Part shown: positions 1 to 6,220 of the stretch, piece after piece
Numbering within the stretch: the first letter of the stretch is position 1
Layout: each line of letters starts with the position of its first letter
NCBI GenBank assembly: GCA_036635835.1
Contig: JAVWPP010000034.1
Coordinates: 1 to 12,630, forward strand
From: JAVWPP01 sp036635835
Lineage (GTDB): Bacteria; Bacillota; Clostridia; TANB77; CAG-465
Direction of reading: 5' to 3'
Length of the DNA stretch: 12,630 bases
The notes under the pieces: model-generated
Told to the model about the DNA's origin: nothing
Database searches by the model: none
What the model saw: only the letters and a program-made list of their open reading frames with translations
Program-made: the position numbers and the translations under genes

Positions 1-4
1 TAAA

Positions 5-1210
5 TTAAACTCTAGGCTGCCTTTTAATTAACTTAGCATGTACAACAACTCTACCAGTTCCAGCTACATCACTACAAGTAGAAAGAGTAAGTAATTTGTC
101 TGTACCTACTAGCTCAGAATTAAAAGGATGCACGCTTCTAGATTTAAGCGTATTTGCAAACTTCAAAAAGTTAGTTTCATACAAAAATGAAGTAGTTAAG
201 TAGTAAGATTCAACAGGTGTTTTATAGACAGAGAACACTTGCCAAAGTGTATTTTCAGTAGGAGTAGATAACTTAATTATATGGTTTTCTTTATTATTAA
301 ACCAGCTTGGATTTAAAACATTTAATAGACTTCCAAACATAGTTTTATTAAGTCTACTATGACCGTAAATTATAGTGTTGTTATCAAAATCTTTCATGTT
401 ATTTCTGTAATCTGCAAATACCCAGCCTGCTTGATTTGCTGTTCCATCAAATGCTTTATGAAGATAATCTTCATTATTAGATGTTTGCACTAAAGGATAA
501 TTTATATTTGTATTATTAACTTGAATCCATCCAACAGTTTGCTTATTTTTTTCTAAAAGTTCATCAAAGTTAACGTTTATAAGTGGCATCTTTATATAAT
601 TCCAGTAGTCATTATTCTTATCTACAGGAGGATTAACAATCTCTGCTTTTTCTTCACTTGCTACTTGAACTACATCTGGTTCTTTAGCTATTGTTTTTGC
701 AATTGTATTTGTTTTAACATCATCTAAAAGCCAGTTAATAAGTAACACTATAGCGAGAATAATAAGTAAAATAGATACTACTAAAACAACTATAGATATA
801 CGATCTAATTTCTTTTTTTCTTTAGATGAAACCTTCTTTTTTTTAGAAGAAGCAACCTTGTTTTCTTCAGTAGAAGCAACCGTTGTTTCTTTAGCAAAAG
901 TAGCATTCTTTTTTTTCGCAAAAGTTATTTTCTTTTTTTCAGCAGAAGCTACTTTCTTTTTTTTGCTTGTTTTATCATTAGTATTTAGCTCAGAAATAGT
1001 ATCTTTTTCTTTCCTTTTTACACTTTCTTTTTTATTAGTTTTTTTCTTAAGTTTTTCATTAAGTTTAGCAACTAGATTTATATTTTTTTTACCTTCTTTT
1101 TTTAAAGGAGCACGCTTAACAGTCTCACTTGAAACTGGCACTATATCTATATTTTTCGCAACTATCTTTTCTATTTTTTCTTCTATACTTTTTTTCCTAA
1201 TCTCTCTCAA
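5..1210 (-). CDS. Class B-like sortase with long lysine-rich cytoplasmic extension
   Basis: A membrane transpeptidase of the sortase family, which cleaves a C-terminal sorting signal in exported proteins and attaches them to the cell wall or to each other. The 401-aa product has a Lys-rich N-terminus (1-137) with tandem octapeptides at 83-130, one membrane helix (about 138-163) and an extracytoplasmic sortase domain (about 205-397). Catalytic residues are visible: His284 in IIYGHS, Cys379 in TLSTC and Arg387 in GTGRVVV. The spacing and the TLSTC...GRVVVHAKL ending fit class B. Most class B sortases are about 230-280 aa, so the N-terminal 130 residues are an addition. The start is TTG, chosen because GGAGGT lies 6 nt upstream (1217-1222). 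An extended -10 promoter precedes it. No substrate gene is adjacent in the window. Sortase identity is firm; the exact class is an inference. Confidence 0.9.
   Translation of the reverse strand: MREIRKKSIEEKIEKIVAKNIDIVPVSSETVKRAPLKKEGKKNINLVAKLNEKLKKKTNKKESVKRKEKDTISELNTNDKTSKKKKVASAEKKKITFAKKKNATFAKETTVASTEENKVASSKKKKVSSKEKKKLDRISIVVLVVSILLIILAIVLLINWLLDDVKTNTIAKTIAKEPDVVQVASEEKAEIVNPPVDKNNDYWNYIKMPLINVNFDELLEKNKQTVGWIQVNNTNINYPLVQTSNNEDYLHKAFDGTANQAGWVFADYRNNMKDFDNNTIIYGHSRLNKTMFGSLLNVLNPSWFNNKENHIIKLSTPTENTLWQVFSVYKTPVESYYLTTSFLYETNFLKFANTLKSRSVHPFNSELVGTDKLLTLSTCSDVAGTGRVVVHAKLIKRQPRV
821..964 (-). repeat. Six tandem 24-bp units encoding Lys-rich octapeptides
   Basis: Within the sortase B gene, residues 83-130 fall into six consecutive octads: KKKKVASA, EKKKITFA, KKKNATFA, KETTVAST, EENKVASS and KKKKVSSK. 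The DNA keeps a 24-bp period but has drifted, and it contains two runs of eight T on the plus strand (lysine codons on the coding strand). The segment is cytoplasmic according to the membrane topology. Its role is unknown; it could be a nucleic-acid, ribosome or membrane-lipid contact, or simply a charged spacer. Confidence 0.75.
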
Positions 1211-1234
1211 AATTTTACCTCCATGTTTAAATAT

Positions 1235-1263
1235 ATTATATCACAAAAAAAGTATTGTACATA
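1235..1263 (-). promoter_or_regulatory. Promoter of sortase B gene
   Basis: Read on the minus strand, TATAAT (1240-1235) is preceded by TGTGA, giving an extended -10. At 17-bp spacing the -35 hexamer is the poor TATGTA (1263-1258). The ribosome binding site and TTG start follow within 25 nt. Confidence 0.6.
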
Positions 1264-1453
1264 GGAAAAATACATATTTTATATATATTTCGTAGTATAT
1301 TTTTCACGCATATTCGCATCTTTTTTTAGTGGAATATAACTAAATTTTTAGCTTTAAAAATACTAAAGTCTATATAAAAAATAATTAGAATTTTTAAAAT
1401 ACAAGTCTACTTTTAAAAAAGTAAAAATACTTCAAGATAACATCTCAAATCAC
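1264..1453. other. AT-rich divergent intergenic stretch
   Basis: This is the core of the 322-bp gap between the divergent sortase B and 203-aa genes. It holds no ORF with a ribosome binding site. Two short dyads are visible: ATTTTTA at 1344-1350 with TAAAAAT at 1355-1361, and TACTTTT at 1408-1414 with AAAAGTA at 1417-1423. Neither is followed by a U-tract on a strand that needs a terminator, and dyads of this kind are expected by chance in such AT-rich DNA. Nothing else is recognised. Confidence 0.5.
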
Positions 1454-1482
1454 TTTACAATGTTACATAATTATGATATAAT
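1454..1482 (+). promoter_or_regulatory. Promoter of 203-aa gene
   Basis: TTTACA (1454-1459), a 17-bp spacer and TATAAT (1477-1482), with TATGA immediately before the -10 (extended -10). The spacer carries a second TTACAT directly after the -35. Confidence 0.75.
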
Positions 1483-1532
1483 AGGCAAAGGCAAAAATAA
1501 AAAATTCTCGTTTAAATAAAGGAGGAAGTATT

Positions 1533-2144
1533 ATGATTAAAACGTATATAAGGATATTTACTAAAATGTTTGACAAGTTAGAATATAAATTTCTAAGCAA
1601 AGAAGTGCAAAGCAAATTCATAGATTTTTATACAAACGAAGATACTCTAAACAAAGAAATAAACATTTCACAGTGCATGAAAATATTAAGCAATTTACTT
1701 GGAGAAAAAATAGCAGAAGTATATTTAAAAACATCAGATGAAAACGAATTTAAAATAGAAACAAAAATGCAAAAAGTCTACGATTTAAAACTAATAGATG
1801 CAGATAATTCTACTCATGACAAACGCATAGAAATCAAATATGAAGACTCATACTTTGTCTATGAAAGGCAGCCATACTCTAATATTTATCTACTAAGTTC
1901 TTTTAAAAGAGTAACAGCAGATAAGACAATATATATCTTAAAAATACGAGATGGATTTTTAGTTAGAGCATTTAACGCAAGTTCCGTTATATATAATTTT
2001 AGCAAAACAATAGACAAAAATTCAGATCTAGATTATGTATATGAAAAACTTATCAAGCAGTTAAGCCTAGAAAAAGATATAGATCTTAGTAAAGAAAATA
2101 TACAAAAATATTTAGAAAGTAAAATTTCAGAATATGCAAAATAA
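1533..2144 (+). CDS. Unrecognised 203-aa protein
   Basis: I do not recognise this protein. It is 203 aa, highly charged, without signal peptide or membrane helix, so probably cytoplasmic. An alpha-rich start (residues 1-65) is followed by a segment of short alternating strands (about 68-150, for example YFVYER, YIYLL-like stretches and IYILKIRDGFLVRAF), then a helical tail rich in Lys and Glu. The start is supported by AAAGGAGGA seven to fifteen nt upstream and by a clear promoter. It is transcribed alone: its own promoter precedes it and a strong hairpin terminator follows 27 nt after the stop. Codon use matches the neighbours. Coding status is well supported; function is unknown. Confidence 0.8.
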   Translation: MIKTYIRIFTKMFDKLEYKFLSKEVQSKFIDFYTNEDTLNKEINISQCMKILSNLLGEKIAEVYLKTSDENEFKIETKMQKVYDLKLIDADNSTHDKRIEIKYEDSYFVYERQPYSNIYLLSSFKRVTADKTIYILKIRDGFLVRAFNASSVIYNFSKTIDKNSDLDYVYEKLIKQLSLEKDIDLSKENIQKYLESKISEYAK

Positions 2145-2171
2145 GAAAAACAAAAAACTAAAAAACAAAAA

Positions 2172-2209
2172 AAGCAAAAAGCAAAGAAAAATTTCTTTGT
2201 TTTTTGTTT
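2172..2209 (+). terminator. Terminator after 203-aa gene
   Basis: CAAAGAAA (2182-2189) pairs with TTTCTTTG (2192-2199) across an AA loop. The pairing extends outward through G-U wobbles to about 18 bp, and the 3' side is a T-rich run. Confidence 0.75.
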
Positions 2210-2237
2210 GCTTAAAATGTAGAAATATATATATAAA

Positions 2238-2248
2238 TATGGTATAAT
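2238..2248 (+). promoter_or_regulatory. Extended -10 promoter of J-domain-like gene
   Basis: TATAAT at 2243-2248 is preceded by TATGG (extended -10). No good -35 hexamer lies 17-18 bp upstream, so the promoter probably relies on the extended -10. Confidence 0.6.
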
Positions 2249-2274
2249 TTAAAATACAAACAAAGGAGCAATAT

Positions 2275-3063
2275 ATGTTTAAAAGCGAAGAATATATAGA
2301 TATAGAAAAAAGAATAGTAGAATTAAAAGATGAAATTACAGATAATATAGTAGAAATTCCGTATCTTAAAATGATTAAAGGTTTTGAAGTGTACGCTGCA
2401 TATGTACATAATATAGGCATATATGAAATGCGAGAATTAAAAGCACAAATAAAAGAAGCAAAAGCTAAATATAAATTAGAATATATACAGCTTTGCAAAA
2501 AAGAAAAAATACCTATGGACATTAAATACATGAATGCCTCTATAAATAAAGCATGTGCTGAGGATGTAGAAAGATTAGCAGCCATGACAAGTGATGTAAC
2601 CATGATAAAAAACGCAGAAGAATGCAGAAATGTAGATTCAGATCAAGAGCTTAATAAGAAAAACTATAAATATATAATTAAATCAATTCACCCAGATGTA
2701 AAAGAAAATGCAGAGCCAGAAGATTTTAAAGTTCTTGCAATAGCAACAGACTACTACGAAGGAGAAGAAGATGACAAACTACAAGAAGTAGTAGATCTTA
2801 TGCATACTAAAAAGGCATATGTAGAGCCTACAGTGGACCTAGAAGGTCTTAAAAAGAGGTATGCTAAACTATATAACAGAAACCAAAGATTCCTAAAAGT
2901 AATTAACACCTTGCAAACAAATTTCCCACTTTCAAAAGAAGAATTAGTAAGTGATAAAGTAGAAGTAAAAAGAATACAAAAGATGCTAATTAATTCAGAA
3001 AAACGCCTACTAGAAAACGAAAAAAAGATGCAAGAAAAGATAAAAGAAAACAAAAATACATAA
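2275..3063 (+). CDS. J-domain-like coiled protein (HPD motif)
   Basis: The 262-aa product is soluble, with no signal peptide. Residues 128-160 look like a J-domain core: a basic helix (KKNYKYIIKSI), the signature HPD at 139-141, then an acidic linker and a helix (EDFKVLAIATDYYE) resembling helix III. In the DnaJ family the HPD tripeptide stimulates the ATPase of an Hsp70 partner. Here the J-like part is internal, flanked by helical, probably coiled-coil arms (1-75 and about 190-260, ending in a Lys/Glu-rich tail). There is no zinc-finger or DnaJ C-terminal domain, so this is not a housekeeping DnaJ. GGAG lies about 7 nt before the ATG. It appears monocistronic, because another promoter starts 30 nt downstream. 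The J-domain assignment is an inference from the motif and its flanks; the partner is unknown. Confidence 0.6.
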   Translation: MFKSEEYIDIEKRIVELKDEITDNIVEIPYLKMIKGFEVYAAYVHNIGIYEMRELKAQIKEAKAKYKLEYIQLCKKEKIPMDIKYMNASINKACAEDVERLAAMTSDVTMIKNAEECRNVDSDQELNKKNYKYIIKSIHPDVKENAEPEDFKVLAIATDYYEGEEDDKLQEVVDLMHTKKAYVEPTVDLEGLKKRYAKLYNRNQRFLKVINTLQTNFPLSKEELVSDKVEVKRIQKMLINSEKRLLENEKKMQEKIKENKNT

Positions 3064-3090
3064 AAAGATTACATAATTCATTAAAATAAT

Positions 3091-3119
3091 TTGCAATATG
3101 GATTAATTTGTGATATAAT
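3091..3119 (+). promoter_or_regulatory. Promoter of 59-aa membrane protein gene
   Basis: TTGCAA (3091-3096), 17-bp spacer, TATAAT (3114-3119) preceded by TGTGA (extended -10). Confidence 0.75.
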
Positions 3120-3178
3120 TCACTTGTAAAAAAAAATAAATGTTTTTTAAATAAAAAATATAAAGGATGTGTATTTAA

Positions 3179-3358
3179 ATGAAAACACTTTCAGAAGTAT
3201 TATCACTAGCTTTAATAGGTTTTACAGTTTGTGTGGGTCTTATACTTGCAGGATTTGTAGTAACGCCAACAGTACTTGTATATACTTTGTTCATAGTTTC
3301 AGCAGTAGCAACCGTAGTTATATTTAAAAGTATGTTTAGATACAAAATAGAAAAATAA
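3179..3358 (+). CDS. Small two-helix membrane protein, 59 aa
   Basis: This short gene encodes 59 aa beginning MKTLSEVLSL and ending FRYKIEK. Almost all of residues 7-51 is hydrophobic, with a Pro at 30 and a Thr-Pro turn, suggesting two membrane helices (about 7-28 and 32-50) and a basic cytoplasmic tail. Support comes from an AAAGGA ribosome site 11 nt upstream, an excellent promoter at 3091-3119 and a strong terminator at 3415-3446, all arranged for this one gene. No family is recognised. The rather long spacing to the ribosome site resembles that of the last gene in the window, which uses the same AAAGGATGTG phrase. Function is unknown; it could be a small regulator of a membrane complex or a toxin-like peptide, with nothing to choose between these. 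Confidence 0.7.
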   Translation: MKTLSEVLSLALIGFTVCVGLILAGFVVTPTVLVYTLFIVSAVATVVIFKSMFRYKIEK

Positions 3359-3414
3359 AAAAAGTAAATAAAAACAAACAAAAATAAACAAAACTAAAGT
3401 AATAAAACAAATAT

Positions 3415-3446
3415 AAAAAAATAGTCATAATTTTGACTATTTTTTT
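3415..3446 (+). terminator. Terminator after 59-aa gene
   Basis: A perfect 13-bp stem: seven A plus TAGTCA (3415-3427) pairs with TGACTA plus seven T (3434-3446) around loop TAATTT. A-run on one side and T-run on the other would let it work in either direction, but only the upstream gene points into it. Confidence 0.85.
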
Positions 3447-3454
3447 ATTGCCTA

Positions 3455-3483
3455 TTTAAAAAAAGCTAAATTAGATATATACT
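3455..3483 (+). promoter_or_regulatory. Possible promoter of 111-aa membrane protein gene
   Basis: TTTAAA (3455-3460), 17-bp spacer, TATACT (3478-3483). It lacks the TG extension seen at the other promoters, so confidence is lower. Confidence 0.45.
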
Positions 3484-3529
3484 AGTAATGTAGGTAATAA
3501 AACTACAATATTTTAAGGAGGATAAAAAT

Positions 3530-3865
3530 ATGAAAAGTAAGGCGGCGAAAGGATACGGCATATATTTTGCATTAATAACACTTGTAAATATTGTTTTTGG
3601 AATAATATCTAAGAACTATATATACTCAGCTGGTAGTCTTGTTTGGGGACTTGTAATAGTTTTTTCTTTTGTGAGAAAAGAATATAAGTCATTAACATTT
3701 CTATGGGTGCTTAAAGTAATTGGACTATGCTTGCAACTGTTTGTTACAGTGCAGATGCTTATGGCAGGTAAATTTAATGCAGACTATATTGCAGTAGCGC
3801 TATCTATAGTAGATACAGTATGGCTTAAGATAGCAATAGTTACAGATAAAAAAGCAACAAATTAA
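3530..3865 (+). CDS. Four-helix membrane protein, 111 aa, unrecognised
   Basis: An integral membrane protein of 111 aa. Hydrophobic segments at about 9-27, 31-48, 55-78 and 84-104 are separated by short charged loops (KNY, RKEYK, AGKFNAD), with a Lys-containing N-terminus and a Lys-rich C-terminus, giving four likely transmembrane helices with both ends inside. AAGGAGG stands about 8 nt before the ATG. The gene sits alone between the 3415-3446 terminator and the next promoter at 3907. No conserved catalytic motif is visible and no family name can be assigned. Confidence 0.8.
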   Translation: MKSKAAKGYGIYFALITLVNIVFGIISKNYIYSAGSLVWGLVIVFSFVRKEYKSLTFLWVLKVIGLCLQLFVTVQMLMAGKFNADYIAVALSIVDTVWLKIAIVTDKKATN

Positions 3866-3906
3866 TTATACATATATAAGTTTTTTAAAAAAAATTAAAA
3901 AAAGTA

Positions 3907-3935
3907 TTTACAAACTTATGTAAACATGATATAAT
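3907..3935 (+). promoter_or_regulatory. Promoter of 89-aa gene, overlapped by a dyad
   Basis: TTTACA (3907-3912), 17-bp spacer, TATAAT (3930-3935) preceded by CATGA (extended -10). The -35 hexamer forms an inverted repeat with TGTAAA at 3919-3924, so a dimeric protein could occupy it. Confidence 0.75.
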
Positions 3936-3937
3936 AA

Positions 3938-3978
3938 ATATGTAATCAATTTTACATATCTAAATAAATATTTAGATA
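3938..3978 (+). repeat. Two overlapping inverted repeats in the 89-aa gene leader
   Basis: ATATGTAA (3938-3945) and TTACATAT (3952-3959) form an 8-bp dyad just after the -10. TATCTAAATA (3957-3966) and TATTTAGATA (3969-3978) form a perfect 10-bp dyad with an AA spacer. They overlap by three bases, so as RNA the two hairpins would compete; as DNA either could be an operator. Confidence 0.65.
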
Positions 3979-4007
3979 AATTTAAAAAATACAAGCGAGG
4001 TATTTTT

Positions 4008-4277
4008 ATGAACAAAAGAACAATTGATGAATTATGTATATTCGTGTCTAAATCTAATATAATACTTGCTAAATGCAGTATAGATGAACTTGCAGACGTA
4101 ATGAGATATTTAATTGAAAACACTGAAACTTCTGCTAAATTAAGATATTCACCTAGAGTATCAGATGAAGATTCAGCAAAAATCAAAAAACATTTCAAAA
4201 AAATAAAGCAAGAATTTAACCAAGAAGATTTATACAACGGATGCATTTCCGGATATTATGTTCTACAGTGGAAATAA
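4008..4277 (+). CDS. Unrecognised 89-aa protein
   Basis: A small soluble protein of 89 aa, helical and charged, containing three Cys (10, 23 and 79, by reading), with no membrane helix or signal peptide. The ribosome site is GCGAGGT about 6 nt before the ATG. The gene is a stand-alone unit with a strong promoter, a leader of about 65 nt with two inverted repeats, and a terminator 10 nt beyond the stop. That much dedicated control for so short a gene suggests that its level is adjusted to a condition. No domain is recognised. Confidence 0.75.
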   Translation: MNKRTIDELCIFVSKSNIILAKCSIDELADVMRYLIENTETSAKLRYSPRVSDEDSAKIKKHFKKIKQEFNQEDLYNGCISGYYVLQWK

Positions 4278-4286
4278 CAAAAAAAG

Positions 4287-4310
4287 AAAAACTAGCATTT
4301 GCTAGTTTTT
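4287..4310 (+). terminator. Terminator after 89-aa gene
   Basis: ACTAGCA (4291-4297) pairs with TGCTAGT (4300-4306) around TT, extended by A/T pairs and followed by a run of T. Confidence 0.85.
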
Positions 4311-4418
4311 TTTATGCCTAAAATAGAAAAAGTTTAGTCTATAAAAAAACTTAAATAAATAGAAAAAAATAAAGTCTGCTTTTTTCAAAAACAAAATACA
4401 AATACATATCTAGCAGTA

Positions 4419-4447
4419 TTGCTTTTTAAAGAAAAGTGTAGTATAAA
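4419..4447 (+). promoter_or_regulatory. Promoter of the 80/194/270-aa gene group
   Basis: TTGCTT (4419-4424), 17-bp spacer, TATAAA (4442-4447). No other candidate lies in the 194-bp gap before 4472. Confidence 0.6.
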
Positions 4448-4471
4448 TAAAGTAACAATAAGGAGATAAAT

Positions 4472-4714
4472 ATGATTAAAATAGACAGCGATAAAAACCT
4501 AAAAAAAACTAATAGATTAATAAATATAAACATAGCATTAATAGCACTTCTTGTAGTTTTACAAGTTGCAAGATATGCTATATTTTCATGCACAAGCTAC
4601 TTTACAATTATAGCTACAGTTATAGATATTATATTTGTAGTAATAGCTAAAAAAAATCAAAAAGCTAACATGAGACCAATTCCAATAGATAAAAAAGATA
4701 ACGAGGAAAAATAG
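4472..4714 (+). CDS. Small two-helix membrane protein, 80 aa
   Basis: An 80-aa membrane protein: a charged N-terminus (MIKIDSDKNLKKTNR), hydrophobic helices at about 17-38 and 43-60, and a polar Lys/Asp/Glu-rich tail. Both ends are probably cytoplasmic. AAGGAGA lies 7 nt before the ATG. It is the first gene of a likely operon: its TAG stop is separated from the next ATG by a single base, and the next gene's GAGG ribosome site lies inside its last codons, so translation is probably coupled. No family is recognised. Confidence 0.75.
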   Translation: MIKIDSDKNLKKTNRLININIALIALLVVLQVARYAIFSCTSYFTIIATVIDIIFVVIAKKNQKANMRPIPIDKKDNEEK

Positions 4715-4715
4715 T

Positions 4716-5300
4716 ATGGAAGATAGATTGCTTAGGTACACATATAGAGAGCCAGCAAGTGAATATCTTAATACATTTGTCGGCAAAAGAATTCTAGATA
4801 TATATCTAGAACATAATTTTACGTCGAGTTTTTTTGTGCAAGTTAGGTACAATAAAGCAGCAGATGAGTATTACGTATATAGTACAAAACAAGAATTAGA
4901 AATCTTAAAAAATATACAAGAAAACATTGCTTCATCAGAAACTTTAAAAGAAAAATATAAGAAATATAAATATGATGATGCAGTAAAAGTATACTTTAAA
5001 GAAGATGAAGATTTTAAGAAATATATCAACATTAAAAAGATGAAAAGAAAAGATGGAAAGTATATTGAAGATGTATTAAAAAAAGATAGATTAGCAGATT
5101 ATATCGGCGAAACATATTGTTTAAATGGTTGGAGATATAATTTAACTACAAGTTACCTAGGGGATAAAAGAACATACAGTTTTCAGTGCTATATAGACAA
5201 AGGCTATGAAAACATAGGCAAATTAATTGAAACAGTTTTTTCATATTTGCCGGAAAAACAAAAGGAATATGGGACTAAAAATATTGCATATAGAAATTAA
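4716..5300 (+). CDS. Unrecognised 194-aa protein
   Basis: A soluble protein of 194 aa rich in Lys, Tyr, Asp and Glu, without signal peptide or membrane helix. The start (ATG at 4716) is set by GAGG in the end of the preceding gene. A strand-helix opening (YLNTFVGKRILDIYLEH, FFVQVRYN) leads to a long charged helical part (about 50-120) and a second strand-rich part (about 130-170, with WRYNLTTSYLG and YSFQCYID). The order strands, charged helices, strands suggests a compact alpha/beta protein, but I recognise no domain. It shares a transcript with the small membrane protein ahead of it, so the two may act together at the membrane. Confidence 0.75.
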   Translation: MEDRLLRYTYREPASEYLNTFVGKRILDIYLEHNFTSSFFVQVRYNKAADEYYVYSTKQELEILKNIQENIASSETLKEKYKKYKYDDAVKVYFKEDEDFKKYINIKKMKRKDGKYIEDVLKKDRLADYIGETYCLNGWRYNLTTSYLGDKRTYSFQCYIDKGYENIGKLIETVFSYLPEKQKEYGTKNIAYRN

Positions 5301-5327
5301 AATAAGAAAGCGTTCCTTTCTTATTTT
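5299..5327 (+). terminator. Intergenic hairpin overlapping a stop codon, weak terminator or attenuator
   Basis: A perfect 12-bp stem: AAAATAAGAAAG (5299-5310) pairs with CTTTCTTATTTT (5316-5327) around CGTTC. It begins within the TAA stop of the 194-aa gene. Only four T close the stem, and no promoter follows before the next gene at 5349, so it probably gives partial termination or protects the upstream message. Confidence 0.55.
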
Positions 5328-5348
5328 GCATATTAAGGAGAAATATAA

Positions 5349-6161
5349 ATGAAAATATCAAGCGAGAATTTCAGTAAACTAGATAGAAAATGGATTAAGA
5401 TAACAGATAAAACTTCTATCATGAAAATAGAATATGCACTAGCTAAAAAAAGCAGCTCAGACATATATTTAGCACATGTATACATAGATCATTTCTTAGG
5501 TCTTTCATGCATAATTGTAGGACCTGCAAAAGAGGAAAATGGATATTTTGAAACATGCGCAGATATTAAAAAGCTAGAAGAAAATATTTTCGAGTTTCAT
5601 GCAGATTATTTAGAAATAGCAAATCTAGAAGCAGAAATTATAGATGCAAAAAAGGTACAAAAAACTCTTGCATATATTATAGAATCATATGTAAATGAAA
5701 ATTGGTATTTGCCTTTTTTAGAAAAGCAAAAATATATTTTTGAAGCAAGAACAGATAAAGCTTTAGATGAATATAGAGAAAAATATTTCCCAGATGTTAT
5801 CACTTTTCTAATTGCAAAAAAAGGTTTAGAAAGCGAAATAATGTACGGAAGAATTGAAGGCTTAGATGAAGAAAATAACGATATAATATTAACAGCTTTA
5901 AACGATTCTTTTGAAGAAAAACTAAACGTAAAAAAAGGAGATTTGGTAGCGGTAAATTACATAGAGTTAGAAGGATATAAAGGCTATGTATGCGTTAGAG
6001 TTATACCGTATGCCTTAGGCATAGTAAAGTATGGTTTTGTAAAAGATGAAAGCGTAAAACTAGAAAATTTAGATTATACTTCCCTTATAAAATATGCAAA
6101 AAGCGTAAATAAAAAATTAACAGACTTAAGCAAAGAAGAAATAGAAAAATATATTACCTAA
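5349..6161 (+). CDS. Unrecognised 270-aa protein with a beta-rich C-terminal part
   Basis: A soluble 270-aa protein. Residues 1-60 alternate short strands, 75-145 are helical and charged, and 160-222 form a strand-rich block containing IMYGRIEGLDEENNDIILTA, KKGDLVAVNYI and YVCVRVIP. That block, with its G-D-x-V turn between strands, vaguely resembles the small barrel of DUF2314-type or Tudor-like domains; this is a guess from texture, not a recognised signature. A Lys/Glu helix closes the protein. AAGGAG stands 8 nt before the ATG. No promoter is visible between the previous gene and this one, so it is probably the third gene of the 4472 transcript, read through the 5299-5327 hairpin. The next gene's promoter begins directly after its stop. 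Confidence 0.75.
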   Translation: MKISSENFSKLDRKWIKITDKTSIMKIEYALAKKSSSDIYLAHVYIDHFLGLSCIIVGPAKEENGYFETCADIKKLEENIFEFHADYLEIANLEAEIIDAKKVQKTLAYIIESYVNENWYLPFLEKQKYIFEARTDKALDEYREKYFPDVITFLIAKKGLESEIMYGRIEGLDEENNDIILTALNDSFEEKLNVKKGDLVAVNYIELEGYKGYVCVRVIPYALGIVKYGFVKDESVKLENLDYTSLIKYAKSVNKKLTDLSKEEIEKYIT

Positions 6162-6166
6162 GTAAG

Positions 6167-6195
6167 TTTAATATCTCTACAATTTGTGGTATAAT
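6167..6195 (+). promoter_or_regulatory. Promoter of WYL regulator gene
   Basis: TATAAT (6190-6195) preceded by TGTGG (extended -10); TTTAAT (6167-6172) lies 17 bp upstream as a weak -35. CTACA upstream of the -10 resembles part of the paired promoters at 7132 and 8540. Confidence 0.65.
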
Positions 6196-6220
6196 ATAAA
6201 ACCTAAGGAGTGGATAAATA

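Noticed and set aside
821..964. 24-bp repeats as a CRISPR array
   Set aside because: The units are contiguous without spacers, diverged, and lie in a coding frame giving octapeptides.
858..1295. Plus-strand open frame of 145 codons rich in Phe and Ser
   Set aside because: It is the complement of the Lys-rich part of the sortase B gene; it has no ribosome site and its composition is just poly-Lys codons read backwards.
1344..1423. AT-only inverted repeats in the gap after the sortase B gene
   Set aside because: Short stems of A and T are expected by chance here; no U-tract or conserved context supports a function.
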